DNA of 56,477 bases from contig KB900461.1 of assembly GCA_000378885.1 (NCBI GenBank), positions 161,847 to 218,323 on the forward strand, written 5' to 3'. The notes under the pieces were generated by a model. The model saw nothing but the letters and a program-made list of their open reading frames with translations. It was not told the origin of the DNA and made no database searches. Numbering within the stretch: the stretch's first letter is position 1; each line of letters opens with the position of its first letter. Shown here piece by piece: positions 14,574 through 24,072 of the stretch. A program made the translations under genes and the position numbers. This stretch comes from an actinobacterium SCGC AAA044-N04 (GTDB lineage Bacteria; Actinomycetota; Actinomycetes; Nanopelagicales; Nanopelagicaceae).

Positions 14574-17198
14574 ATGAAGAAAAGGCCTATTGCCGCATTC
14601 CTAGGACTGGTTTTTGCCTTTGTCTCGCTGGGGTTAGTTCCGGCATATGCTGTTGATGAGCGCGTAATTGATGTTGTCTCAGTGACTTGGGCAGGGGCTG
14701 CGGCACCTGCTGGTGGCGTTAATGAAGTAGCAAAGGTTATTGATAGTGAAGTTAATGCCGACTGGAAAAAGTTCACCACTCTTTATGGTGATACAAAGGA
14801 TCGCACTATTTCTTTTGTGAGTGGCAAAGTATTAACTGAACCTATTTCTTTAGTATCAAAGATGGCTTGTTCTGGTCCAGCTGCATCTGATTTTCTTTCA
14901 TCCATTAGACCTGAGGCATACAAGCGCCTAGGAGTTAGTGATTACTCCAGGCGTTACTTAGTTGTTGTTGCACCTAAAGCTGGTTGTGTGTGGTCAGGGA
15001 GAGCGCCATTGGGTGGCGCTACGAGTGTTTCAGGGATGTTAGTGCTCCATGACTCAGCATCTAGTTATGTCATTACCCACGAACTAGGACATACCTTTGG
15101 TTTAGGCCATAGCAATTTCTTGCGCTGTGAAAACGCCGCAAATGATGGTGCATGGTCAGATACCTGCAAAGCTGTTGAATACGGTGGCACTATCGATGTG
15201 ATGGGAAATATAGATACATCTTCCCCGCTCAATACGTATCACCAGTGGCGTATGGGATATTTAGATGATTCTCAGATCAAACAGGTGTGGCAATCAGAGG
15301 TTGTGAACCTTGCACCGAGTGATTTTGCCAATGGCATACGGGCTATCTACATGCGAGATGGCAAAGCGGCCTACTGGATTGAATATCGCAGGAAGCTAGA
15401 TGGTGTTGGTTATAAGCCCGGGTTAGTGATTTTCCGCCTTGATCCACCACCAATTTCATCCATTGTTTCCCCTAACCCAGAAGATGCATCTGCTGCAGAG
15501 TTTGGGGCAACACTTGGTACTGATGTGTGGATGCTCAATTTAGATTCCTACCAATACCGCGACTCACGCTCCGTCGGTGGCTCAATGACTGCCTTAACGG
15601 CAACTACATATTCAGGCAATGTTTCTTTTAGCGCAGTTGCATCTGAAACTGGGGCAGTTGTCACAATAAAGAGAAAAACAGATAACGTGGCACCAACTGT
15701 TCCACCGGTGATTCCGCTGGATCAGTGGCGCTCACCCAATATGTCAATTATTAAAGCTGGCTACGAGAATGCCGACACTGCAATAACTGGCTTTGAGGCT
15801 CAAATTGATGGCGTCGTGCAAAGTGTTAAAGCATCAAATATCGATGGTTGGGTGCCTACGTATTTAAGTCCATTCTTCACACCAAAGACTCTTTATCTTC
15901 GCGATTTACCTGAAGGCTCTTATAACTTTGCACTTCGTGCCATAGACATTTTAGGTAATAAAAGTGATTGGTCACCAACCATCAAAGCAGTAATTGATAG
16001 AGGACACCCTCTTGTTACTAATGACTTTGTCGTCAATGCAGTCAATAGCAATGAGCTCTCACTGCAGTGGATGGGTGCAACTGATACTGGAAGTGGTATT
16101 TGCCAAGTAAATCTTGTTGATGAAGAGGGCTTGATGATTCAATCCTCAACTGCAAAAAATGCTCCTGTATTTAAAGTCAGCGCTGGCACAACGCTATTTG
16201 GAACAGCTCAAGTATTTGACTGCATCGGTAACGGTATGCGAGGCGATCTCAGCCTTAGCGCAACATTAGTTAGCGCAGATAAGAGTTCCAAGACTGGCAA
16301 GTGGAGCCCTGCTAGCGCTGCATATGGCACAGGCGCCATTAAGTGCATCGGTAAATGCACGGCGTCATTAAGTGTTGTAGGTAAAAACAATGTCTTAGTT
16401 GGCATAGGAGCTGCAACTGTTGCTATTGGTAATAAAACTGTTGCAACTATTGCAGATAGTAAGGTGGCAAAGCTACGTGTTGGGGCCAGTATTGATACAG
16501 GCACAAGCAAGAAGGTTGTAAGAATAAGTGGATCGAACTTTGTCCTTATTGGTTTATCTTCTTTCACAAGCACAATTGGAAGTTTTAAAGAGTTTGACAG
16601 AGCACTTGAAGTAAGTGATGCATCACTAAGTGATAGTAAGCAGAGCATTTTGGCTAAATATGGTTTTAGGGCCAGTGATTTTGGTCAAGAGTGGACAGTT
16701 CTACCAATGGCTAAAGGAACAACACTTGATGACCCATCGCTAGATTTGTGTAATGGAGTCTTTTTTTCAGAGAAAGAGCGCACAGAGCGCCGACAGGTAA
16801 CTGCCACAAAAGAGGGAAGTACTTTCACATTCCTTTCCTCTGAAGTTGTTCGTTATTCATCAGCTGCAGCAGCATCGGCTGCACAGAAAGAGTTAGCAAA
16901 AGTATTAGCTGACTGTAAAACTCATAAGGGTTACACCGACCCCACTGGCACACTAGTTCCATATGATTTTAAGGTTTTAAACAACATTCCATCCGGTGTT
17001 GTGAGTGAATCTAATCGAGTCTTTGTTTTTGCAAACATTGATGCAGGGGATCGGGCAAGAACTCTTCTAGGTTTCTATCAATTCAATGGAGATATGTTTA
17101 CTGGCCTTTACGTAATGAATTCAGAGGGATTCACTGATGCTCAAGTGGCGAAGTGGCTAAAGGTGGCAGCCACAATGGCCTCTCGACTCAAGGGCTAA
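14574..17198 (+). CDS. Large secreted metzincin-like metallopeptidase with sensor-like tail
   Basis: About 874 residues. A signal peptide (MKKRPIAAFLGLVFAF through AYA) is followed by a catalytic domain containing HELGHTFGLGHS, the full HExxHxxGxxH zinc motif, and a downstream IDVMGNID that fits the Met-turn. This resembles gametolysin/M11-like or reprolysin-like metzincins. Residues ~370-500 look like Ig/FN3 domains (DNVAPTVPPV opening; ALRAIDILGNKSDWSP). A beta-rich stretch rich in short VAIGNKTVATIADSK-type turns follows, and the last ~150 residues (from about GFRASDFGQEWTVLP) resemble PknH-type extracellular sensor domains. Cys pairs are frequent, fitting an exported protein. The start follows a leaderless promoter. 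Target substrate is unknown. Confidence 0.72.
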   Translation: MKKRPIAAFLGLVFAFVSLGLVPAYAVDERVIDVVSVTWAGAAAPAGGVNEVAKVIDSEVNADWKKFTTLYGDTKDRTISFVSGKVLTEPISLVSKMACSGPAASDFLSSIRPEAYKRLGVSDYSRRYLVVVAPKAGCVWSGRAPLGGATSVSGMLVLHDSASSYVITHELGHTFGLGHSNFLRCENAANDGAWSDTCKAVEYGGTIDVMGNIDTSSPLNTYHQWRMGYLDDSQIKQVWQSEVVNLAPSDFANGIRAIYMRDGKAAYWIEYRRKLDGVGYKPGLVIFRLDPPPISSIVSPNPEDASAAEFGATLGTDVWMLNLDSYQYRDSRSVGGSMTALTATTYSGNVSFSAVASETGAVVTIKRKTDNVAPTVPPVIPLDQWRSPNMSIIKAGYENADTAITGFEAQIDGVVQSVKASNIDGWVPTYLSPFFTPKTLYLRDLPEGSYNFALRAIDILGNKSDWSPTIKAVIDRGHPLVTNDFVVNAVNSNELSLQWMGATDTGSGICQVNLVDEEGLMIQSSTAKNAPVFKVSAGTTLFGTAQVFDCIGNGMRGDLSLSATLVSADKSSKTGKWSPASAAYGTGAIKCIGKCTASLSVVGKNNVLVGIGAATVAIGNKTVATIADSKVAKLRVGASIDTGTSKKVVRISGSNFVLIGLSSFTSTIGSFKEFDRALEVSDASLSDSKQSILAKYGFRASDFGQEWTVLPMAKGTTLDDPSLDLCNGVFFSEKERTERRQVTATKEGSTFTFLSSEVVRYSSAAAASAAQKELAKVLADCKTHKGYTDPTGTLVPYDFKVLNNIPSGVVSESNRVFVFANIDAGDRARTLLGFYQFNGDMFTGLYVMNSEGFTDAQVAKWLKVAATMASRLKG

Positions 17199-17207
17199 AG
17201 CCCGGCA

Positions 17208-17213
17208 TATACT
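17208..17213 (+). promoter_or_regulatory. Leaderless -10 (TATACT) for the WecA/TagO-like gene
   Basis: TATACT, 7 nt, then ATG at 17221. Confidence 0.6.
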
Positions 17214-17220
17214 CAGCCCC

Positions 17221-18261
17221 ATGAGTATCACCACGATGCAGTTTGTCATCCTTGGTGTTGCTGCATTTGCACTCAGCGGTCTGCTCACAGGACCGGTTCG
17301 GGCCTTAGCCATCAAATTAAGTGTTCTAGATCTACCCAATATGGCACGCAAAACCCAACTTGAGCCAGTTCCTTATTTAGGTGGGGTGGCAATTGCAATC
17401 AGCATTATCAGTGTTACATACGGTGCAATTTTCTACGCTGATAATACGAAGACAACTTTTCCATTAGTCACCTATGCCCTTTTACCGGCAGCTGTTTTAG
17501 GATTGATGGGCTTGATAGATGACCTTAGAGGACTACCACCACTTCCACGACTCATAACACAAACTAGCGTTGCCATTCTTGTCGCAATATTTATGCTTCA
17601 TCGTGATATTGATGCAATGCCTTTTGGTGGCCATTTAATTAACGACATTATCAATGTGGTGTGGATTGTTGCTATTTGTAACTCTATCAATTTCTTCGAC
17701 AATTTAGATGGCGGCGCCGCAGGATCTGTTGCTATCTCAACCCTTGGAATTGCAATCATCGCCTCTAATCAAGGTCAAGAACTTGTTACTGCGCTTTCGG
17801 TTGTCACATGTGGTGCAACTGTGGGCTTTTTACTCTGGAACAAATCTCCCGCAAAGATCTATATGGGTGATGCAGGCGCACTGTTCCTAGGGGTGTTAGT
17901 GGCAGTTTTAACTATTCGCCTTAATCCCGGAATTACTCCTAAATTTAACTCCATTGCAATCTTGCCTATGTTGCTCGCAGTTCCTATTTTGGACACGTGC
18001 ATTGCAGTCTTTTCACGGCTGCGCCGGGGCATTTCACCCTTTACTGGCGGTAAAGATCACTTGTCCCACCGCTTAATACGGAAAAATTTTAGCAAGCGCG
18101 GCTCGGCCTATAGCTTATGGTCGATGCAGTCTAGTTTTGTTGTGATCGCACTAATTGTTTATTCATGTAGCGGCACCCTTGGCACGCCAGGTGTCGTGCT
18201 TGCTGGGGTTTATTGGTTAGGCGCTTTTGTGTGGTTCTGGCGTATTCCATCTACTGACTAA
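17221..18261 (+). CDS. Undecaprenyl-phosphate sugar-1-phosphate transferase (WecA/TagO family)
   Basis: A 346-residue polytopic enzyme with about ten membrane helices. Family motifs are in order: RKTQLEPVPYLGGVAI near residue 45, GLIDDLRGLPPLPRL (the Asp-Asp pair) near residue 100, NFFDNLDGGAAG (the NxxDxxDG site), KIYMGDAGALFLG, and a cytoplasmic basic loop with GGKDHLSHRL. It transfers a sugar-1-phosphate, usually GlcNAc-1-P, from a UDP-sugar to undecaprenyl phosphate and so starts envelope glycans such as teichoic acid or arabinogalactan-linker chains. It could feed the Wzm/Wzt and ligase genes nearby. MraY is less likely because no mur genes are near and the HLSHRL loop fits WecA/TagO. 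Confidence 0.85.
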   Translation: MSITTMQFVILGVAAFALSGLLTGPVRALAIKLSVLDLPNMARKTQLEPVPYLGGVAIAISIISVTYGAIFYADNTKTTFPLVTYALLPAAVLGLMGLIDDLRGLPPLPRLITQTSVAILVAIFMLHRDIDAMPFGGHLINDIINVVWIVAICNSINFFDNLDGGAAGSVAISTLGIAIIASNQGQELVTALSVVTCGATVGFLLWNKSPAKIYMGDAGALFLGVLVAVLTIRLNPGITPKFNSIAILPMLLAVPILDTCIAVFSRLRRGISPFTGGKDHLSHRLIRKNFSKRGSAYSLWSMQSSFVVIALIVYSCSGTLGTPGVVLAGVYWLGAFVWFWRIPSTD

Positions 18262-18417
18262 GGCATGATTCAGTAAGCTTTAGATTGGAACCCACTGGGC
18301 TTGGGCACAAAACTCAATTCCCGAGTCAAATCCTTAAGGATGTTTCACCCCCGCAAATGACATTAAATGTCCACATTAATGCGGCTTATACACCCCTCTC
18401 ACACCTACGATAATCAC
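18262..18417 (+). promoter_or_regulatory. Upstream region of the FN3/Ig adhesin with leaderless -10
   Basis: A 156-bp intergenic stretch. TACGAT (18406-18411), 6 nt, then ATG 18418 gives a leaderless promoter. Further up are two small palindromes, TCCTTAAGGA (18331-18340) and GACATT-A-AATGTC (18359-18371), which may be operators. No terminator for the preceding gene is evident. Confidence 0.5.
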
Positions 18418-21400
18418 ATGAGAAAATTGACTCGATTAGTGGTTGCTGTGTTTCTCCTTCAACTTTTGCATGGAGGGGTTGCAGCGGAAGCGGCGACAAA
18501 GATTGCATTCACTAATGTCTCGGTTCAGGGTCAAACCGCAACTGTCTCTTGGAATGCACCCAAGTTTCCTAGTAAGAAGAGCTTTATAGTCACATTGGTA
18601 AATGTGACTAAGGGCGCGGCTCCTAAGACAATCACAACTACGTCCACAAAACTTGGGATTTCTTTAGAAGCTTTCTCTCAATATTCAATCCAGATTTCAT
18701 CAAAACAGATTCCTAAATCTCAGTGGTCAATAAAAAGGTATGTGTGGGTAACTAGCAATCAAGTCACCAACATAAAAACTATTTCACAGGGATATACAAG
18801 TGCTGAAATTGCTTGGGATGCGTTACCTGGTGTTACTTCCTATGAAGTAACTTATAATTCAATTTCAAAAATTGTGAATTCAAGCAAGATCTTTGTAACT
18901 GGATTAGGTGCAGCTTCTTCAACTAGTTTTACGGTCAGAGGAATCTTTGGATTAAGAACAGGAGTCAGCTCTGAAGAGTTTGAAGTATCTACCTTAGAAG
19001 CTGGGCCTGAGAAGTTAACTTCATCTGGAATAACAAAAACTGGATTTGTTCTAACTTGGGAACCAATCGTAGGTGCTGATGGTTACAATGTGTATAAGAA
19101 TGAGAATCTTGTTGGAAACACAAAGCTTCTTACTTACAGCGTTTCTAATCTTCTCCCTGGCTATTCAGGAATCTATACAGTAACTGCTGTTTTTGGTAAA
19201 TCAGAGACCTTGGAATCGAAAGCAGTTTCTGTGACTACCTTAGTTGAGACACCAAGTAAGCCTGTAGTTTCAAGTGTCACTTCACAGAATGCCACTATTT
19301 CTTGGAGTTTGGATCCAAATGCACTCTCATATGAAGTCAATCTTTATGACTCGTCAGGAACTTCATTGATAAAAACAATTAAAGTTGCAGGAAGTCTTTC
19401 ATCCACCGTTGTCACGGGACTCACAAATTCGACTGTCTATACAGTTGGTTTGAAAATCGTTTATCCTGAATCAACATCTAAGGAATCAAATTTGGGTTCT
19501 TTCACAACGCTAAAGCCAACAATGACTGGATTGGCTGTCTCAACTCCCACATCTTCTAGTATTACTCTTTCTTGGTCACCGCTTTCCGTGGCGGCCACTT
19601 ATGAGGTTTATCGCGATAATGTTGCAATCGCTACAGGTATCGCAGCAACGGTTGCAAGTTATGTATTTACCTCGCTTTCGGCTGGCCAAACTTATAAATT
19701 GGGAGTTCGTGCAACTTTTGTAGATGGAGCAAAGGGAACTGGATATACAGAAATTAGTGAGATGTCCGCCACCACCGCTATCGATCCTGCGTACAAGCCT
19801 GCAATTTCAACCGCTCCAGTAGTCACGCTCCCTTACGCAAACGTCCCAGTTATCGGAGCGACTTTGACTGTAAACACGGGTACTTGGACTTCCGTGCCAA
19901 CTATTACAAGTTATGGATATCAGTGGCAACGCTCACTTGATAGCGGAACAACATGGAGTGATTTAGCTGGAGCAACCTCGGTAAACTATGTCGTTGTTGT
20001 CACAGATAACTCTTACATGTTGCGCGCAAAAGTTAGTGCCACAAATGTAAACGGTACTGGAGTTTCCTTCACAGCCGCTACTGGGGTGGTTTCATCGGTT
20101 TACAACATTCAAGTCCCGATTGTTCGTGGAAATGCCGTGCTTGGTCAGATTCTTGAAGTGAGTGATGGAACTTGGTCATCGCCATACCCAATAACCCTGA
20201 GTTATAAGTGGTTTAGTAGCCGTACTGGTGAATTCATAACTGGAGAAACAGCGCCGAGTTACACAGTTACTTCTTTAGAAGTTGGCTACGCAATCTCGGC
20301 TCAAGTAACCGCTTCAACTTCCCATGGATTCCTCGCAGTTATTTCGCCTTCACGTGGAATAGTTACCCCAGTTGGAAATACAGTTTCCCCAGTCATTACT
20401 GGAACATTGCGTGTAGGTGGGACACTGTCAGTATCTACAGGCACTTGGCTAAATCTTGAGAGTAATTCCAGTGCAACCTACCAGTGGCAGGCAAGCTCAG
20501 ACGGAACTCTCTGGAACAATATTTCAGGAGCTACTTCCAATACTTATGTCTTACAACTAGCTCAAGCTGGGCTCTATATACGTGCCCAAGTTTTCCAAAC
20601 CAAGGCTTCTTATACTGCTGTGTTATCTAATACTGCAGCAACAAGTGTTGTCCCTGCATTGAATCTGACAAATACGGTAGCGCCAGCAGTTTCTGGATCA
20701 TGGACAGTGGGAGCATCTCTTAGTGCATCAACCGGATCTTGGTCAACGAATGGCGTTTACACTTATCAGTGGCAAAGCTCATCTGATAATTCAACTTGGA
20801 GCGACATAGCTTTAGCTACTGCAAGTTCTTACACACTTACATCAAATGAGGCTTCGAAGTACGTACGAATACAAGTGGTTAATTCAAGTGCTGCAGGTGC
20901 AGGAGTTGCGTATTCAGTGGCTCGTTCAAAAGTTGGTGCACCGTATAACACGGCACTGCCAGCCATAACCGGAACTATTAAAATTGGAAGTACGCTAACA
21001 GTTACAACCGGAACTTGGTCAAATACGCCAACCGCCTACAGTTACCAGTGGCAAAAGTCTTCTGATGGTATTTCATGGGTCAACTTGTCTGGAGAAATTG
21101 CTTCTACATACTCGCCTACATTTGATGTGGCTAACTTACAGATTCGAGTAAGTGTTGGCGCAGGAAATACTGTTGAGACGGCAACTGTAACTACAGCGAC
21201 AGTTTCCGGGTTCTTACCACCTCAAGCAACAGCTATTCCAGCAATAACAGGGACACCGACTGTTGGCCAGACTCTGACCAGTTCAACTGGAACTTGGCCA
21301 GGAACTACAGACAATTATGTTTACCAGTGGCAGAGGTCTTCAGACAGCGGCGTAACTTGGACAAATATTGCTAGCGCAACTGCGTCTACTTATGTTTTAG

Positions 21401-21504
21401 TTGCCGCTGATGCCGGCTATCGAATTAGATCCCAAGTCTCTTTAACAACTAACGCTGGAAGTAGTTCGGCATATAGCTTGCCTACGGTTGGCATTGCTCC
21501 TTAG
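18418..21504 (+). CDS. Giant secreted FN3 / Ig-like repeat protein (adhesin-like)
   Basis: About 1028 residues from the ATG at 18418, which gives a clean signal peptide (RKLTRLVVAVFLLQLLHG, then AEAA); an in-frame ATG 51 bp upstream would spoil it. After it come about five FN3-type domains (recurring TISWS, YEVYRDN, SLSAGQTYKLGVRA), then six Ig-like repeats of ~85-95 residues built around G-TLTVTTGTW, YQWQ-SSDG, W-NI-GAT, and a final hydrophobic/arginine strand IRAQV. It ends without LPXTG, membrane helix or known anchor, so it may be released or held by other means. Composition and domain chain suggest binding to particles, glycans or other cells; function is not known. Confidence 0.75.
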   Translation: MRKLTRLVVAVFLLQLLHGGVAAEAATKIAFTNVSVQGQTATVSWNAPKFPSKKSFIVTLVNVTKGAAPKTITTTSTKLGISLEAFSQYSIQISSKQIPKSQWSIKRYVWVTSNQVTNIKTISQGYTSAEIAWDALPGVTSYEVTYNSISKIVNSSKIFVTGLGAASSTSFTVRGIFGLRTGVSSEEFEVSTLEAGPEKLTSSGITKTGFVLTWEPIVGADGYNVYKNENLVGNTKLLTYSVSNLLPGYSGIYTVTAVFGKSETLESKAVSVTTLVETPSKPVVSSVTSQNATISWSLDPNALSYEVNLYDSSGTSLIKTIKVAGSLSSTVVTGLTNSTVYTVGLKIVYPESTSKESNLGSFTTLKPTMTGLAVSTPTSSSITLSWSPLSVAATYEVYRDNVAIATGIAATVASYVFTSLSAGQTYKLGVRATFVDGAKGTGYTEISEMSATTAIDPAYKPAISTAPVVTLPYANVPVIGATLTVNTGTWTSVPTITSYGYQWQRSLDSGTTWSDLAGATSVNYVVVVTDNSYMLRAKVSATNVNGTGVSFTAATGVVSSVYNIQVPIVRGNAVLGQILEVSDGTWSSPYPITLSYKWFSSRTGEFITGETAPSYTVTSLEVGYAISAQVTASTSHGFLAVISPSRGIVTPVGNTVSPVITGTLRVGGTLSVSTGTWLNLESNSSATYQWQASSDGTLWNNISGATSNTYVLQLAQAGLYIRAQVFQTKASYTAVLSNTAATSVVPALNLTNTVAPAVSGSWTVGASLSASTGSWSTNGVYTYQWQSSSDNSTWSDIALATASSYTLTSNEASKYVRIQVVNSSAAGAGVAYSVARSKVGAPYNTALPAITGTIKIGSTLTVTTGTWSNTPTAYSYQWQKSSDGISWVNLSGEIASTYSPTFDVANLQIRVSVGAGNTVETATVTTATVSGFLPPQATAIPAITGTPTVGQTLTSSTGTWPGTTDNYVYQWQRSSDSGVTWTNIASATASTYVLVAADAGYRIRSQVSLTTNAGSSSAYSLPTVGIAP

Positions 21505-21533
21505 TCAAATACATTGAGGCGAATGACAACGCA

Positions 21534-21560
21534 GAAATATCACTGGCTTTCTGATATTTC
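21534..21560 (+). promoter_or_regulatory. Perfect inverted repeat GAAATATCA-N9-TGATATTTC at a promoter
   Basis: Nine-bp perfect arms (21534-21542 and 21552-21560) with a 9-nt spacer, ending 3 bp before the -10 TACCCT. It covers the -35 position of the leaderless promoter. There is no U-run, so an operator is more likely than a terminator for the preceding gene. Confidence 0.55.
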
Positions 21561-21563
21561 CAC

Positions 21564-21569
21564 TACCCT
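21564..21569 (+). promoter_or_regulatory. Leaderless -10 (TACCCT) for surface peptidase paralog 2
   Basis: TACCCT, 6 nt, then ATG at 21576. Confidence 0.6.
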
Positions 21570-21575
21570 TTTGGA

Positions 21576-22841
21576 ATGCGAACCAAGGCACTCATAAGTC
21601 GAGGGATTCTGATTGCTTTGGTAATTACCTTGATACCTGTCGCTGCAATATCTGCCCAGAAAGTAACTCCAGGTGGCGCTTGCAAAACTTTGAACCAAAA
21701 AACTATTTATCTGAATAAGAGTTATACGTGCATTAAATCGGGAAAAAAGTTGGTGTGGAATAAAGGGGTATTAGCTGTTAGGCCAACTCCTCAGCCAACT
21801 CCAACTGCAATTGGAGATCCAGTGAGTGCAGTCGGTGGCACTCCCTCTCCAACAGCTACACCATCACTAACACCGTCACCTACCCCAACGCCTTCCCCAA
21901 CCCCGACAATTACAAATCTGACATTCGATAACCTTTATGAGAACAGAGCTGCTATTTCTTATACGGCCTGGAAAAAGACAGTCGATATAATTAGTGCCAG
22001 CAGCTCCAAAGCCGGTGTGATTTCAATATTTACTGGCCCTAATACAAAAACTTATTTTGATGACTATCCCTTTGCCGTTTCGCAGGTTTCCAAGATGTTT
22101 CCAAATAAGGCAGAAGCAAAAGAAATACTCGTAATTCGTTACGTCTATAAGGATCTGGATTGGGCTGAGAATATAGCAAGGACCAAGTTATCTTCAGCCG
22201 ATTACAATCAAATGGTTGGCTGGGAGCGAGGTCCGGTCACAAAGAATAATTGTGATTCAGCAACTCAAAATTGCAGAGGATCTAGGCAAGTTACGCCTTC
22301 AAGTGGTGTAGCCGTCATCCTGCAAGGAGTAGAAGAGAAGATAACTCAGGACATTACCGGAACACTTCGCTTTACTACCGGAATGCTAGAGGCACATGAG
22401 TATTTCCACTCTTTACAACGAATCCCAATTATGGATAGAGGCGTGGAAGTTTGGCCTCATGCTTGGTGGCGAGAAGGTGGCGCCGAATGGGTCCAAAATG
22501 TGAGCATAAGTTTTCAGGACTTTAAGCAATATAAGAAATATCTTATAGATGACTGCTATTACACCTGTAAAGACATGACAGCTGCACAGATTGAAGAATT
22601 CCTGAATACAGCTTATGACAACTATGTACCACCTCAGTTTGATTCTTGGTTGAATTATTCTTTAGGCAGCCATGTAATTGAAATTATGGCTGCAATCAAA
22701 GGCCCTGACGTTCTTATTACTATGTATGAGGAAATGGGTAAAGGATTGAAGTTTGACGATGCTTTCAAGAAAATCTTCGGGATAACTTGGAAAGAGGCAA
22801 CCCCAATTCTGGCTAAGACGATTCATGCAAATTTGCACTAA
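21576..22841 (+). CDS. Secreted HExxH metallopeptidase-like protein with Pro-Thr linker (paralog 2)
   Basis: A 421-residue exported protein with the same layout as paralogs at 13320 and 22861: signal peptide ([19 protein letters not shown]), a small Cys-pair module (GGACKTLNQ then [16 protein letters not shown]), a Pro-Thr/Ser linker (about residues 70-110), and a C-terminal domain. The zinc site reads HEYFHSLQ and is followed by [12 protein letters not shown], whose Glu could be the third ligand. Extra Cys residues ([19 protein letters not shown]) may form disulfides. It is followed within 20 bp by paralog 3, so the two look like a tandem duplication that has diverged. Confidence 0.7.
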   Translation: MRTKALISRGILIALVITLIPVAAISAQKVTPGGACKTLNQKTIYLNKSYTCIKSGKKLVWNKGVLAVRPTPQPTPTAIGDPVSAVGGTPSPTATPSLTPSPTPTPSPTPTITNLTFDNLYENRAAISYTAWKKTVDIISASSSKAGVISIFTGPNTKTYFDDYPFAVSQVSKMFPNKAEAKEILVIRYVYKDLDWAENIARTKLSSADYNQMVGWERGPVTKNNCDSATQNCRGSRQVTPSSGVAVILQGVEEKITQDITGTLRFTTGMLEAHEYFHSLQRIPIMDRGVEVWPHAWWREGGAEWVQNVSISFQDFKQYKKYLIDDCYYTCKDMTAAQIEEFLNTAYDNYVPPQFDSWLNYSLGSHVIEIMAAIKGPDVLITMYEEMGKGLKFDDAFKKIFGITWKEATPILAKTIHANLH

Positions 22842-22860
22842 TACAAGTAATCACTTCCGT

Positions 22861-24042
22861 GTGAAGAGGTTGTCTGCGACCATTTCTTTTGCACTTTTAC
22901 TGAACTGTTTGTCAAGCGTAACTGCTAGTGCTGCCGTGAAACCCGGTTCAGTTTGTAATAAATTGAATAAAGTCTCAGTAAGTTCTGGATATAAGTACAC
23001 TTGCATTAAATCTGGAAAGAAACTTGTGTGGAGTAAAGGTGTCAAGGTACCAACACCAACACCAACACCAACACCAACACCAACACCTACTCCAACGCCA
23101 ACACCTAGTCCAACACCAACACCAATAGTTTTAACTTGGGACAATATTTCAGCCAATATTGGTGAGATTGCAACAAATGTTTACAACAAGGGTCAACTTC
23201 TCATAGATAGTAATTATCAACCAAAATTTAAGTTGAATGTTTTAGTAGGACCAAACACAAAGCCAAGCACCATAAATCCCACCGCCGCCTTTAGCCTAGG
23301 ATCAAATTTGCTGAGAAACTTCAAGCAACCTGAAGAAATTAATGCGATTTACTACAATTTCATTGATAAAGACTGGACCAAGAAATTTTTTCAAGAAAAG
23401 GACGGAGCGCCATGGTGGAGTACTCAAGTTGATAATTCATGCCCAAGTGAAAATCGCTGTGAAACAGCAAGTGCTGGCACTTTACAAAATTGGCAAGGCT
23501 TTGGTCAGTTTGGTTTACCGAATACAGTTTGGTGGTCAGATCGTAGCCAAGTTGCAGAAGAAGATATTCATGAATTCGTGCACATGGTTCAGTCTTATCA
23601 GCGCAGACCAATATGGAACGATTGGACAAGTACAACCCCTATATGGTTCTTTGAAGGCCATGCGACGGTCTTGCAAAAGATTGGGGGTTCTAAGAAACTA
23701 GACTCCTATAAATTCAATCAAGTTTATGCAATTAAGAGACTTCCTCCTAATGAGATGCTCAAGGATTATTCTGCAGCAAGTATCCTGCGATTTTATGAAG
23801 ATCTTGCGCCTGGAAAATCGAACCCAAGCCTGCAGCAGTATGCATATACAGTGGGTTTTTCCACAGTTGAAGCCCTTGTTGCAATTGCAGGAATTGATTC
23901 TGCAATGAACCTCATGGTCCAGACAGTTGCCGGAACTGCTTTTACCCAGGCATTTAAAAATATTTATGGCATTGAGTGGGTTGCTGCCGCGCCAATTCTT
24001 GCTGAGGTAGTTTCAAAGCAATACAAGCTCTATTGGCCCTAA
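22861..24042 (+). CDS. Secreted HExxH metallopeptidase-like protein with Pro-Thr linker (paralog 3)
   Basis: About 393 residues from GTG 22861, chosen because it gives a standard signal peptide ([18 protein letters not shown], cleavage after ASA); an upstream ATG at 22825 overlaps the previous gene and adds an unlikely N-terminus. A TAATCA hexamer lies 7 nt upstream. Then come the Cys-pair module ([26 protein letters not shown]), a pure Pro-Thr linker (about residues 64-92) and the C-terminal domain with HEFVHMVQ and [15 protein letters not shown] keeps HExxH. The closest relative in the window is paralog 2. Peptidase activity is inferred only from the motif. Confidence 0.68.
   Translation: MKRLSATISFALLLNCLSSVTASAAVKPGSVCNKLNKVSVSSGYKYTCIKSGKKLVWSKGVKVPTPTPTPTPTPTPTPTPTPSPTPTPIVLTWDNISANIGEIATNVYNKGQLLIDSNYQPKFKLNVLVGPNTKPSTINPTAAFSLGSNLLRNFKQPEEINAIYYNFIDKDWTKKFFQEKDGAPWWSTQVDNSCPSENRCETASAGTLQNWQGFGQFGLPNTVWWSDRSQVAEEDIHEFVHMVQSYQRRPIWNDWTSTTPIWFFEGHATVLQKIGGSKKLDSYKFNQVYAIKRLPPNEMLKDYSAASILRFYEDLAPGKSNPSLQQYAYTVGFSTVEALVAIAGIDSAMNLMVQTVAGTAFTQAFKNIYGIEWVAAAPILAEVVSKQYKLYWP
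23050..23085 (+). repeat. Six tandem CCAACA hexamers encoding Pro-Thr
   Basis: Six perfect in-frame CCAACA units, followed by degenerate copies to about 23128. Each unit encodes Pro-Thr, so slippage would change linker length without a frameshift. Similar degenerate arrays encode linkers at about 14245-14315, 21790-21905 and 29475-29535. Confidence 0.85.
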
Positions 24043-24072
24043 AGTCTCTAATTGATCCTAGATGCACTCATT

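Noticed and set aside
18331-18371. Two small palindromes before the FN3/Ig gene as firm operators
   Set aside because: Arms of 5-6 bp are too short to claim beyond a mention in the promoter entry.
23050-23128. CRISPR-like tandem array
   Set aside because: The repeats are adjoining 6-mers in frame with no spacers and encode a Pro-Thr linker.
23342-23701. A 119-residue reading frame inside surface peptidase paralog 3
   Set aside because: Out of frame with a gene that has a signal peptide and family motifs; the translation lacks recognisable features, so it is a shadow.
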